Positions 31,287-39,870 of a stretch of DNA of 64,000 nucleotides are shown here, in pieces. The translations under genes and the position numbers were made by a program. Under the pieces are notes generated by a model. That model was not told the origin of the DNA, searched no databases, and saw nothing but the letters and a program-made list of their open reading frames with translations. Origin of the DNA: Hydrogenophaga sp. (GTDB taxonomy: Bacteria > Pseudomonadota > Gammaproteobacteria > Burkholderiales > Burkholderiaceae_C); assembly GCA_016741995.1 (NCBI GenBank), contig JACVCO010000002.1:1-64000 (forward strand), read 5' to 3'. Each line of letters begins with the position of its first letter. Within the stretch, counting starts at the first letter, position 1.

Positions 31287-32220
31287 TGCGGCGCCACAGC
31301 GCGCGCCCGGCGTCGAGCACTGGCCGGCCGTAGAGGATCAATGCGAGCGCCGCGCCGATCAGGGGCAGGGCCACGAACACCCAGCCCGTGAGCCGCTCGC
31401 CGCCGAGCCACACGCCCACCGCCAGCGCCACCACCGGGTTCACGAACGAGTAGCTGCCCGCCAGCGCCGCGCTGGTGTTCTTGAGCAGCCACAGGTAGGC
31501 GTTGAGCGTGACCATGGTGCCCGCCACCACCAGGTACAGCCAGGCGAAGGCCGAGAGCGCCGACACCTGAGCGATGTGAAAGCCGCGCGCACCCGGCTCG
31601 AACGCCAGCGCCGCCACCGTGCCCATCAGCCCGCCCAGCAGCCACTGCGCCGCCGAGGCCATGGCCGGTGCCGGCAGCGTGAGCTTGCGCGAGGCGTACG
31701 AGCCGATGCTCCAGGCCAGCGGCGCGCCGAACGCGCACAGCGTGCCCAGCAGCGTGGTCGAGAAGTCGCCTTCCAGCGCCAGCAGCATCGCGCCCGCCGC
31801 GCCGAGCACCAGGCCGATCCAGCTCGTCACGGGCACGCGCTCGCCACCCCAGCGCGTCCACAACGCCAGCCACATCGGCATGGTCGTCACCACGGTGGCC
31901 ATCAGGCCCGAGCCGATGCCCGCCTGCTGCGCCAGCACCACCAGCGCCATGGCGGCAAAGGCCATCAGGCCGCCGATGAGGGCGCTCGCACGCCACTGCG
32001 CCGCCGTGGGCCAGGCCAGCCCCTGCCAGCGCGCGATGGCCAGCATGGCCAGGCCCGCGGCCAGGAAGCGGGCGCCGTTCATGAGCACCGGCGGCAGGGT
32101 CTGCATGGCCACGTCGAGCGCGAAATACGTGGTGCCCCAGACGAGGTAGACGATGAGCAGGGCGGCGGCAATGCGCCAGGATTGGCCATCGGCCCCGAAT
32201 CGGTTGAAAATGGACGGCAT
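31255..32220 (-). CDS. EamA/DMT permease (YedA-like)
   Basis: 321 residues with ten hydrophobic helices in two EamA repeats (VYLVWGTTYFAL in the first; PLAWSIGSY in the second). The pattern resembles YedA/RhaT-type exporters. It is divergent from an Lrp/AsnC regulator, the usual set-up for an amino-acid exporter controlled by that regulator, but the substrate is inferred only from this. ATG 32220 is chosen as the first start giving a proper first helix. Confidence 0.85.
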   Translation of the reverse strand: MPSIFNRFGADGQSWRIAAALLIVYLVWGTTYFALDVAMQTLPPVLMNGARFLAAGLAMLAIARWQGLAWPTAAQWRASALIGGLMAFAAMALVVLAQQAGIGSGLMATVVTTMPMWLALWTRWGGERVPVTSWIGLVLGAAGAMLLALEGDFSTTLLGTLCAFGAPLAWSIGSYASRKLTLPAPAMASAAQWLLGGLMGTVAALAFEPGARGFHIAQVSALSAFAWLYLVVAGTMVTLNAYLWLLKNTSAALAGSYSFVNPVVALAVGVWLGGERLTGWVFVALPLIGAALALILYGRPVLDAGRALWRRIRPARAATSG

Positions 32221-32238
32221 GCGGCCACCTGTGACGGA

Positions 32239-32253
32239 GAATATTCGGCGAAT
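32239..32253. promoter_or_regulatory. Palindromic operator between EamA permease and Lrp regulator
   Basis: Two overlapping palindromes sit in the 70-bp divergent gap: GAATATTC (32239-32246) and ATTCGGCGAAT (32243-32253). AT-rich dyads of this kind suit Lrp/AsnC binding. I infer a shared operator controlling both genes. Confidence 0.5.
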
Positions 32254-32290
32254 CGCCTGATGGCCGTATTTTGATCGGAACGCAGCCTGC

Positions 32291-32764
32291 ATGCAAGCAA
32301 ATATTCAGCTCGACGACATCGATGCCGGAATTCTTACGGCCTTGAGCGCCGACAGCCGGCGTTCTTACGCCGACGTGGCCGCCGAGGTGGGCCTGTCCAC
32401 CGCCGCCGTGCACGAGCGCGTGAAGAAGATGCTCGAGCGCGGCGTGATCGAGCGCTTCTCGCTGCGCATCGCCCCCGACCGCGTGGGCCTGCTGATCACC
32501 GCTTTCGTGGCCATCCGCAACGACGGGGGCGCGCACTGTCGCGACGTCGCCCCGCGCCTGCGGGAGTTGCCCGAGGTGCTGGAGCTGCACAGCGTGGCGG
32601 GTGAATACGACTTCCTCGCCAAGATCCGCACCACCCACGCCCGCGCGCTCGAAGACGTGCTCTACGCGATCAAGGCCATTCCCGGCGTTGCCCGCACCAC
32701 CAGCACCGTGGTGTTGACCACCGAGTTCGAGGAACGTCCGCTGCGCTGGCCGGGGGCCAGCTAA
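32291..32764 (+). CDS. Lrp/AsnC-family transcriptional regulator
   Basis: 157 residues. The N-terminal winged HTH (LDDIDAGIL, VGLSTAAVHERVKKM) spans residues 7-60. The C-terminal RAM ligand domain includes the VAGEYDFLAKI stretch typical of amino-acid-sensing members. It probably controls the divergent EamA permease and itself through the palindrome in between. The effector is unknown. Confidence 0.9.
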   Translation: MQANIQLDDIDAGILTALSADSRRSYADVAAEVGLSTAAVHERVKKMLERGVIERFSLRIAPDRVGLLITAFVAIRNDGGAHCRDVAPRLRELPEVLELHSVAGEYDFLAKIRTTHARALEDVLYAIKAIPGVARTTSTVVLTTEFEERPLRWPGAS

Positions 32765-32767
32765 CGC

Positions 32768-34213
32768 TCAGGGCGCGCCGCTCACCAGCGCGCGCGCCAG
32801 CCGGTTGTGGCGCTCCACCAGCGGGCCCACGTCCAGCGTGGTGATGCCGCCGTCGCGCACCAGCACCTTGCCGTGCACCACCACGTGCCGCGCCGCGGGA
32901 CTGGCGCACAGCAGCAGCGCGGCCAACGGGTCGTGCACCGCGCCGCCGGCCATGGCCAGGGTGTCGAGCTCGAACAGCGCCAGATCGGCGCAGCGGCCCA
33001 CCGCCAGCGAGCCGATGTCGTGCCGCCCCAGCACCTGCGCGCCACCGCGCGTGGCCAGCCACAGGGCGTCGCGTGCGGTCATCTCGGCGGGGCCGAGGTC
33101 GCAGCCGAAGAAGGTGCGGCCGGCGCGTTCCTCGGGTGGCTGCATGGCGCGGCCCACGCGCGCCAGCAGCAGCGCCTGGCGCGCTTCGTTCACCAGGTGT
33201 GCGGCGTCGTTGCTTGCGCTGCCATCCACGCCCAGGCCCACGGGCACGCCGGCGTTGCGCATGCGCCGCACCGGCGCGATGCCCGAGGCCAGGCGCATGT
33301 TGCTGCAGGGGCAGTGCGCCACGCCCGTGCGCGTGGCCGCGAACAGCGAGATGCCCTCGTCGTCGAGCTTCACGCAGTGCGCGTGCCACACGTCGTCGCC
33401 CAGCCAGCCGAGCTCCTGTGCGTACTGCGCGGGGGTCTTGCCGAATTTCTCGCGGCTGTAGGCGATGTCGTGGTCGTTTTCGGCCAGGTGGGTGTGCAGC
33501 CGCACGCCCTGGCCTTTGAAAGAGCGCGCCAGCGCCGCGCTCTCGCGCATCAGCTCGGGGCTCACCGAGAACGGCGAGCAGGGCGCGAGCGCGACCTGCA
33601 GCATGGCGCCCGGCGCCGGGTCGTGCCAGGTTTCGATCAGGCGCTGGCTGTCCCGCAGGATGTGCGCCTCGTTCTCCACCAGGGTGTCGGGTGGCAGGCC
33701 GCCCGCGCTCTCGCCCACGCTCATGCTGCCGCGCGTGGCCACGAAGCGCATGCCCACGGCCTGCGCGGCTTCGATGCTGTCGTCCAGCCGCGCGCCGTTC
33801 GGATAGAGGTAGAGGTGGTCGCTGCTGGTGGTGCAGCCCGACAGCAGCAGCTCGGCCATCGCCACTTGCGTGGACACGTGCACCATCTCGGGCGTGAGGC
33901 GCTGCCAGATCGGGTAGAGCCCGCGCAGCCAGGTGAAGAGTTCGGCGTCCTGCACGCCGGGCACGGCGCGCGTGAGGCTCTGGAACATGTGGTGGTGCGT
34001 GTTCACCAGGCCGGGCAGCACCAGCAGGCCGCGCGCGTCGATCACCTCGTCGGCGGTCTGCAACGCAGACGGCAGGCCGGCCGCGGGGCCGATCCATTCG
34101 ATCACGCCGTTGCGCGCGAACAGGCTGGCGTCGCTCCACTCGCTGCAGCGCGTGAGGTCGTTGTCGTCGAAGCAAGCCATGTGGCGTGCGTTGCGGATCA
34201 GCAGGGTGGACAT
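32768..34213 (-). CDS. 8-oxoguanine deaminase (amidohydrolase)
   Basis: 481 residues, COG0402-type amidohydrolase. Metal and catalytic motifs are VNTHHHMFQ, HTHLAEN, AHCVKLDDEG, HCPCSNMRL and GLGVDGSASND. The overall pattern matches the Pseudomonas PA0142-type 8-oxoguanine deaminase, which turns 8-oxoguanine into urate. The distinction from cytosine or chlorohydrolase relatives rests on pattern memory only. It is divergent from hyi-glycerate kinase with 23 bp between starts, next to other nucleobase functions in this window. Confidence 0.82.
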   Translation of the reverse strand: MSTLLIRNARHMACFDDNDLTRCSEWSDASLFARNGVIEWIGPAAGLPSALQTADEVIDARGLLVLPGLVNTHHHMFQSLTRAVPGVQDAELFTWLRGLYPIWQRLTPEMVHVSTQVAMAELLLSGCTTSSDHLYLYPNGARLDDSIEAAQAVGMRFVATRGSMSVGESAGGLPPDTLVENEAHILRDSQRLIETWHDPAPGAMLQVALAPCSPFSVSPELMRESAALARSFKGQGVRLHTHLAENDHDIAYSREKFGKTPAQYAQELGWLGDDVWHAHCVKLDDEGISLFAATRTGVAHCPCSNMRLASGIAPVRRMRNAGVPVGLGVDGSASNDAAHLVNEARQALLLARVGRAMQPPEERAGRTFFGCDLGPAEMTARDALWLATRGGAQVLGRHDIGSLAVGRCADLALFELDTLAMAGGAVHDPLAALLLCASPAARHVVVHGKVLVRDGGITTLDVGPLVERHNRLARALVSGAP

Positions 34214-34236
34214 CGGAGTGCGTGGACAATGCCGGG

Positions 34237-35049
34237 ATGCTTCGATTCTGTGCCAACGTCAGCACGCTGTTCACCGACCAGCCCCTGCTGCAACGCTTTG
34301 CCGCGGCGCGCGCGGCCGGCTTCACGGCGGTGGAAATCCAGTTCCCCTACGCCGAGCCGGCCGAGGCCATTGCGCAGGCCCTGAAGGACAACGGCCTGTC
34401 GCTGCAGCTCATGAACCTGCCCGCGGGCGACTGGGCCGCGGGCGAACGCGGCATGGCCAGCCACCCGGGGCGCGAGGCCGAGTTTCGCGAGGGCGTGGCG
34501 CGCGCCATCGACTACGCGCGCGTGTTGGGCGCGCCGCGCCTGCACTGCCTGGCCGGCCTGCAGCGCGCGGGCGTGAGCGCGGCACAGGCCCGCGAGACCT
34601 TCGTGAGCAACCTGCGCTTCGCCGCCGCGGCCTTCGCGGCCGAGGGCCGCACGCTGATGGTCGAACCCATCAACACCTTTGACGTGCCGGGCTATTCGCT
34701 GAGCACGGTGGACGAGGCGATCGCGCTCATCGAGGCCGTGGGCGCGCCCAACCTCAGGCTGCAGTACGACCTGTACCACCAGCAGCGCATGCGCGGCGAA
34801 CTCGTCGCCACCTTGACGAAACAACGGCCGCACATCGGCCACATCCAGATCGCCGACAACCCCGGCCGGGGTGAGCCCGGCACCGGCGAGATCGCCTGGT
34901 CCCACGTGTTCGCCGCCATCGAAGCGAGCGGCTACACGGGGTGGGTCGGCCTCGAATACTTTCCCCTCGACAAGGCCCCGCGTGGCACCGAAGCCGGCCT
35001 CGGCTGGTTGCACGCGCTGGGCCGCCATGCCACCGGAGACACCCGCTGA
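34237..35049 (+). CDS. hyi: Hydroxypyruvate isomerase
   Basis: 270 residues, a TIM-barrel AP-endonuclease-2-like isomerase. Metal ligands fall in MVEPINTFDVPGY, the QYDLYHQQ strand, IQIADNPGRGEPGTGEI and GLEYFP, the canonical Hyi set. It interconverts hydroxypyruvate and tartronate semialdehyde. A GACAAT -10-like box (34225-34230) lies 6 bases before the ATG, so the mRNA may be leaderless. The stop overlaps the start of the kinase gene (TGATG). Confidence 0.9.
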   Translation: MLRFCANVSTLFTDQPLLQRFAAARAAGFTAVEIQFPYAEPAEAIAQALKDNGLSLQLMNLPAGDWAAGERGMASHPGREAEFREGVARAIDYARVLGAPRLHCLAGLQRAGVSAAQARETFVSNLRFAAAAFAAEGRTLMVEPINTFDVPGYSLSTVDEAIALIEAVGAPNLRLQYDLYHQQRMRGELVATLTKQRPHIGHIQIADNPGRGEPGTGEIAWSHVFAAIEASGYTGWVGLEYFPLDKAPRGTEAGLGWLHALGRHATGDTR

Positions 35050-36356
35050 TGAGTTTGATGGACGACCCCCGCGCGCTGCTGCGCCACCTGTACGACGCCG
35101 CCGTGCGCCGCGCGCTGCCGCTGCACAACACCGCGGCCTTCCTGCCGCCGCCGCCCAAGGGCCGCACCGTGGTCATCGGCGCGGGCAAGGCCGGTGGTGC
35201 CATGGCGCAGGCCGTGGAAGCGCTGTGGCCGGCCGATGCGCCGCTGTCGGGCCTGGTGGTCACGCGCTACCACCACACGCCGCCGCGGCCCGCGGGCCTG
35301 CGCGAGCGCATCGAGGTGGTCGAGGCTTCGCACCCGGTGCCCGACGCCGCGGGCCTCGCGGCAGCGCAGCGCATCCTGCAGCTCGTGCAAGGCCTCACGG
35401 CCGACGACCTGGTGCTGTGCCTCATCTCGGGCGGCGGCTCGGCCCTGCTCACGCTGCCGGCCGACGGCCTCACGCTGGAAGACAAGCAACGCATCAACCG
35501 CGAACTGCTGCTCAGCGGCGCGCACATCGGCGAGATGAACACCGTGCGCAAGCACCTCTCGCGCATCAAGGGCGGGCGGCTCGCCGCGGCCTGCGCGCCG
35601 GCGCAGGTGGTCACGCTCACCATCAGCGACGTGCCCGGCGACGACGTGAGCGTGATTGCCAGCGGCCCCACCGTGGCCGATGCAAGCACCTGCGCCGACG
35701 CGCTGGCCATCCTCGACCGCTACCGCATCGCCGTGCCCGCGCCGGTGCGCGCCGCGCTCGAACGCGGCGAGCTTGAAACGCCCAAGCCCGGCGACGCGCG
35801 CCTGGCCGGCCACCAGACGCACCTGATCGCCACACCACAGCAGAGCCTGGAGGCCGCGGCCGAAGCCGCGCGCGCGCTCGGCCTCACGGCGCACATCCTG
35901 AGCGACGAAATCGAAGGCGAGTCGCGCGAGGTGGGCAAGGTGCACGCGGCGCTGGCGCGCTCGGCGGCGCTGGGCCGCAGCACCTTCACGGCGCCCTGCG
36001 TGATCCTGAGCGGTGGCGAGACCACGGTGACGGTGAAGCCGCGCGCCGAAGGCGCACCGAAAGGGCGCGGCGGCCGCGCCGGCGAGTTCTGCCTCGGCCT
36101 CGCGCAATCGCTGGGCGGCCAGCCGAACGTGTGGGCGCTCGCCGCCGACACCGACGGTATCGATGGCGTGGAAGACAACGCGGGTGCGCTGGTCACGCCC
36201 GACACGCTGGCGCGCGCCGCCGCGCTCGGCCACAAGGCGGCCGACCACCTGGAGCGCAACGACGCGTACGGCTTCTTCTCGGCCATCGGCGATCTGGTGG
36301 TGACCGGCCCCACGCACACCAACGTCAACGATTTCCGCGCGATCCTGATCCGCTGA
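35049..36356 (+). CDS. ttuD: Glycerate 2-kinase / TtuD-type (MOFRL) protein
   Basis: 435 residues with an N-terminal DUF4147 domain (VVIGAGKAGGAMAQA, ISGGGSALLTLPA, MNTVRKHLSRIKGGRLA) and a C-terminal MOFRL domain (GRGGRAGEFCLGLA, DTDGIDG, THTNVNDFRAI). This family phosphorylates D-glycerate to 2-phosphoglycerate; older records call it hydroxypyruvate reductase. With Hyi it would carry hydroxypyruvate or tartronate semialdehyde carbon to glycolysis. The reductase and glyoxylate carboligase steps are not encoded here. Confidence 0.88.
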   Translation: MSLMDDPRALLRHLYDAAVRRALPLHNTAAFLPPPPKGRTVVIGAGKAGGAMAQAVEALWPADAPLSGLVVTRYHHTPPRPAGLRERIEVVEASHPVPDAAGLAAAQRILQLVQGLTADDLVLCLISGGGSALLTLPADGLTLEDKQRINRELLLSGAHIGEMNTVRKHLSRIKGGRLAAACAPAQVVTLTISDVPGDDVSVIASGPTVADASTCADALAILDRYRIAVPAPVRAALERGELETPKPGDARLAGHQTHLIATPQQSLEAAAEAARALGLTAHILSDEIEGESREVGKVHAALARSAALGRSTFTAPCVILSGGETTVTVKPRAEGAPKGRGGRAGEFCLGLAQSLGGQPNVWALAADTDGIDGVEDNAGALVTPDTLARAAALGHKAADHLERNDAYGFFSAIGDLVVTGPTHTNVNDFRAILIR

Positions 36357-36415
36357 TCGCCATCGGCCCGGTGGGCGACGGGTGGCATCTGCCCACCCGG
36401 GATGCCTGGAATATG

Positions 36416-36431
36416 CTGTACATCCATACAG
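36416..36431. promoter_or_regulatory. LexA (SOS) box
   Basis: CTGTACATCCATACAG is a perfect CTGT-N8-ACAG dyad, the LexA consensus of gamma- and betaproteobacteria. It ends 18 bases before the radical SAM start codon, in promoter position. This predicts damage-inducible expression of that gene. Confidence 0.85.
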
Positions 36432-36449
36432 TATTTCAGGCGCCCACCC

Positions 36450-37541
36450 ATGTCCGAAACCACCATCCCCGTCGCGCTGCTCAAGGGGCGCGGCGTGTCT
36501 TTCCGCCAGCCGCACCGCTTCGAATCCACCGCGCGGGGCGCTTTCGACGACGGCTGGGGGACGCTCGATGCCGGCCAGACCGACGAGCACCCGAAGCCCG
36601 CCACCAGCGTGAGCTGGGAAGACGCGAAGAGCGCCATCACCACCAACAGCTCGCCCGACATCGGCTTCCTGCACGGGCTCAACCCCTACCGCGGTTGCGA
36701 GCACGGCTGCGTGTACTGCTACGCGCGGCCCAGCCACAGCTACCTCAACCTCTCGCCCGGGCTCGATTTCGAAACCAGGCTGATCGCCAAGCGCGGCCTC
36801 GCCACTGTGCTGGCGCGCGAACTGCAGCGCGCCGGCTACCAGCCTGAGCACATCGCCATCGGCACCGTCACCGACGCCTACCAGCCCATCGAGCGCGAAC
36901 TCCGGCTCACGCGCGAATGCATCGAGGTGCTGGCGCGCGCGCAGCACCCGCTGGCCATCGTCACCAAGGGCAGCGGCGTGGAGCGCGACATCGATCTGTT
37001 GGCGCCGATGGCGGCGCAGGGCCTGGCGGCGGTGTACGTCACCGTCACCACGCTCGATGCGAGGCTGGCGCGCGTGCTGGAGCCGCGCGCTGCCGCGCCG
37101 CACCGGCGCCTGCGCACCATCCGCGCGCTGGCCGAGGCCGGCATTCCAGTGGGCGTGAGCGTGTCGCCGCAGATTCCGTTCCTCAACGAGGACATGGAGC
37201 AGGTGCTCGAGGCCGCGCGCGAGGCCGGCGCGCGGCGCGCCTTCTACCAGGTGATCCGCCTGCCCTGGGAGCTTGCGCCGATCTTTCGCCAGTGGCTCAT
37301 GCAGCACTGCCCCGACCGCGCGGGCCGCGTGATGGCGCGCATCCAGGACATGCGCGGCGGGCGCGACTACGACAGCGACTACGCCACGCGCATGAAGGGC
37401 AGCGGCCCCTGGGCCGACCTGCTGCGCCAGCGCTTTCACAAGGCCTGCGCGCGGCTGGGCTACGCGCAGGAGCGCACGCCCTTCGACACCTCGCGCTTCA
37501 ACCCGCGGGCGCTGTCGGCGCAGGGCGATCTGTTCGCGTGA
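36450..37541 (+). CDS. PA0069-family radical SAM protein, SOS-regulated
   Basis: 363 residues. The radical SAM cysteines are in RGCEHGCVYCYAR (CX3CX2C) near residue 87. Other family segments are SPDIGFLHGLNPYRG, VTDAYQPIERELRLTR and GVSVSPQIPFLNED, which resemble the SplB/spore-photoproduct-lyase-like group. The N-terminal 70 residues (LLKGRGVSFRQPHRFE) are specific to the PA0069 family. I recall the Pseudomonas homologue as a LexA-regulon member, matching the perfect SOS box here. A repair or modification role is inferred; the reaction is unknown. Confidence 0.87.
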   Translation: MSETTIPVALLKGRGVSFRQPHRFESTARGAFDDGWGTLDAGQTDEHPKPATSVSWEDAKSAITTNSSPDIGFLHGLNPYRGCEHGCVYCYARPSHSYLNLSPGLDFETRLIAKRGLATVLARELQRAGYQPEHIAIGTVTDAYQPIERELRLTRECIEVLARAQHPLAIVTKGSGVERDIDLLAPMAAQGLAAVYVTVTTLDARLARVLEPRAAAPHRRLRTIRALAEAGIPVGVSVSPQIPFLNEDMEQVLEAAREAGARRAFYQVIRLPWELAPIFRQWLMQHCPDRAGRVMARIQDMRGGRDYDSDYATRMKGSGPWADLLRQRFHKACARLGYAQERTPFDTSRFNPRALSAQGDLFA

Positions 37542-38004
37542 CCGGGGCCTGCGCAATCGCTTCCAGCGCGTCGTCGGCCCAGTAGCGCACGGCGTTGTAG
37601 TAGCCCTCCCACACGCAGCCGTTGCAGCCGCGGCCGCAGCAGGTGGTGGGCTCGGGCGGCGGGGCGCGCAGCGCGGTGGCAAGGTCCACGCCCGTGCGTT
37701 GGGCGCGGCCCCGCAGGTGTGCGATGAGCGCGTGTGCGGTGGCGAGGTCGGTGGGCTGCAGGTCGGCCGCGCCGACGCGGCGAAAGCGTTTCTGCTCGCG
37801 GCCTTCGAACACGGCGGTCTCGTTGAACATGGCCGAGGGCCGCACCCACAGGCCGAAGCCACCGTACAACGCGCGGTACAGCGTCATGCCTTGCAGGGTC
37901 TCGCTGCAGCGCACGGTGTCGATCACCTCGTACCAGCCACCCTTGTAGTGGCGGTACAGGCCGGGCGGCGTGGGGTTCAGCGGGGGCAGGGCGTCGTCGG
38001 TCAC
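37498..38004 (-). CDS. DUF1653 plus oxidoreductase-like cysteine domain protein
   Basis: 168 residues from GTG 38004, whose GTGA overlaps the thiE stop. Residues about 12-85 match DUF1653 (GLYRHYKGGWYEVID, MTLYRALYG, WVRPSAMF). Residues about 115-150 match the small Oxidored-like domain (PPPEPTTCCGRGCNGCVWEGYY), with four cysteines that could hold a metal or iron-sulfur centre. No function is established for either domain. The 3' end overlaps the radical SAM gene by 44 bases. It may be the last gene of the thi transcript. Confidence 0.75.
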   Translation of the reverse strand: MTDDALPPLNPTPPGLYRHYKGGWYEVIDTVRCSETLQGMTLYRALYGGFGLWVRPSAMFNETAVFEGREQKRFRRVGAADLQPTDLATAHALIAHLRGRAQRTGVDLATALRAPPPEPTTCCGRGCNGCVWEGYYNAVRYWADDALEAIAQAPVTRTDRPAPTAPAG

Positions 38005-39065
38005 GCGGGCGTACGGGGGCGGTGGTCGGGCGCGAGTGTAGGGTGCGGCCACGCAGGCGAGGCGGGGCGCACGCGCTGCCGGCCTTCGCGCCACGCGGCC
38101 TGCCAGGCCGGCAGGGTGGCGCGAGGGTTGTCGCCCAGGCCGCGCACCACGCAGCCCGTGGCGGCGCCGGTGGCGGCCGCTTGCGCGAGCTGCCCGTGCG
38201 CGAGGATGCCGCCGATGGCGATGACCGGCATGCCCGCCATGCGCACCCACCAGGACAGGTTGTCCAGGCCTTGCGCGCGCCAGGGCATGGCCTTGGTGAG
38301 CGTGGGCCACACCGGGCCGCAGGCGACGAGGTCGGCGCGTGCACCGCGCGCGCGGCACAGCTCCCACAGGCTGTGCGAGCTTATGCCCAGCCGCAGCCCG
38401 TGCGCTTGCGCCGTGGCCAGGGTGGTGCGCTCGGTGGGGGCGAGTTCGAGCCAGTCTTCCTGCCCGAGGTGGATGGCCGGTGCGCCGAGCATGAGCGCGG
38501 TGCGCCAGTGGTCGTTCACCACCAGGGTGGCGCCGTGTGTCTGCGTGGCACTCAACGCGGCGGCGATGGCGGGTTCCACGGCCGGGTCGTCGCGCCGCAC
38601 CTTGATGCGCAGCTGGACCAGGTGCGCGCCCGCCTCTGCGCAGGCGCGCACGCGCTCGGCGGTGTCGACGATCGCGTAGACACCGAGATCCGGCGCGGCG
38701 GCCTGGGGCGCGGTCCAGCGCACGGGGGTGTCGTCCACCGAGAGCACGGGCAGATCGGCCGCGCTGGCGTGTTCGGGCAGGCGCGCGAGCACGGCCGCGT
38801 CGGCCGCCACCCAGCCCTGCGCGATCGCGGCGTCGAAGCGCGCGGCGTGGTCGGCGGGGCCGCTGCGCGGGCGCGTGAGCCAGCCGCGCGCGTGGGAGGT
38901 GTCGAGCCAGTCGTGCGGGTTGCCGGTGATCACCACCGCGCCCGCGCCTTCGGCGCGCAGCCGTTGGGCGAGCTCGGGCACCGTGAGTGCGCCGGGCGTC
39001 AGGCCCAGGTGCGTGGCGGCTTCGGCGGCGTCGAGCCGCCGGGTGGCGTGGGCCATCGCGCTCAT
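38001..39065 (-). CDS. thiE: Thiamine-phosphate synthase fused to a degenerate ThiD-like N-terminus
   Basis: 354 residues. Residues about 150-330 are a ThiE barrel: [44 protein letters not shown], and VIAIGGI. It joins HMP-PP and THZ-P into thiamine phosphate. The first 120 residues ([37 protein letters not shown]) look like the C-terminal third of HMP-phosphate kinase ThiD, with the GTGC anion loop lost. So the fusion partner is probably inactive as a kinase. ATG 39065 overlaps the thiG stop (ATGA). Confidence 0.85.
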   Translation of the reverse strand: MSAMAHATRRLDAAEAATHLGLTPGALTVPELAQRLRAEGAGAVVITGNPHDWLDTSHARGWLTRPRSGPADHAARFDAAIAQGWVAADAAVLARLPEHASAADLPVLSVDDTPVRWTAPQAAAPDLGVYAIVDTAERVRACAEAGAHLVQLRIKVRRDDPAVEPAIAAALSATQTHGATLVVNDHWRTALMLGAPAIHLGQEDWLELAPTERTTLATAQAHGLRLGISSHSLWELCRARGARADLVACGPVWPTLTKAMPWRAQGLDNLSWWVRMAGMPVIAIGGILAHGQLAQAAATGAATGCVVRGLGDNPRATLPAWQAAWREGRQRVRPASPAWPHPTLAPDHRPRTPA

Positions 39066-39868
39066 CCGATCAGCATGGGCCGGCCGGCCACGGGTGTGCT
39101 GGCCACCGCCATGTCCTGCGGCGCCATCACGCCGGCCTCGAAGGCCAGGCGGCCGGCGCGCACCGCGTCGCCGAAAGCGCGCGCCATGGCCACGGGCTCG
39201 CGCGCGTGCGCCACGGCGGAGTTCAGCAGCACCGCGTCGAAGCCGAGTTCGAGCGCCTGCGCGGCGTGCGATGGCGCGCCGATGCCGGCGTCCACCACCA
39301 GCGGCACATCGGGCAGCCGCGCGCGCAGCGTGCGCAGTGCCCAGGGGTTGAGCAGGCCCTGGCCCGAACCGATGGGCGCACCCCAGGGCATGAGCACCTC
39401 GCAGCCGGCGTCGAGCAGGCGCTGGCAGCTCACCAGGTCGTCGGTGCAATAGGGGAACACCGCAAAGCCGGCCCGCACGAGTTCGGCCGCGGCCTCCACC
39501 GTGCCCCAGGGGTCGGGCTGCAGCGTGTGTTCGTCGCCCACCACCTCGAGCTTGATCCAGCGCGTGCCGTACAGCTCGCGCGCCATGTGCGCCAGCGCCA
39601 CGGCCTCGCGCGCGCTGTGGCAGCCCGCGGTGTTGGGCAGCAAATGCACGCCGCGCGCGCGCAGGTCCTTCAGCAGTTCGGCGAGGAAGCCGTTGTCGCC
39701 GGCCGCGGCCAGCGTGCGGCGCAGGCCCACGGTGACCACGCCCGCGCCGCTGGCGGCGATCGCGTCGCGCAGCACGGCGGGCGAGGGGTAGCCCGCTGTG
39801 CCGATCATCAAGCGGCTGGTCAGCGTTTCGCCGTAGGCGACCCAGGGCCGGGGTTCGGGCAGTGCCAT
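39062..39868 (-). CDS. thiG: Thiazole synthase
   Basis: 268 residues, TIM barrel. It forms the thiazole phosphate from DXP, dehydroglycine and ThiS thiocarboxylate. Visible motifs are [24 protein letters not shown], the catalytic Lys in [19 protein letters not shown] and [19 protein letters not shown] 39868 has GGAGG seven bases upstream, overlapping the end of thiS. A TTG six bases earlier is a less likely start. Confidence 0.95.
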   Translation of the reverse strand: MALPEPRPWVAYGETLTSRLMIGTAGYPSPAVLRDAIAASGAGVVTVGLRRTLAAAGDNGFLAELLKDLRARGVHLLPNTAGCHSAREAVALAHMARELYGTRWIKLEVVGDEHTLQPDPWGTVEAAAELVRAGFAVFPYCTDDLVSCQRLLDAGCEVLMPWGAPIGSGQGLLNPWALRTLRARLPDVPLVVDAGIGAPSHAAQALELGFDAVLLNSAVAHAREPVAMARAFGDAVRAGRLAFEAGVMAPQDMAVASTPVAGRPMLIG

Positions 39869-39870
39869 GG

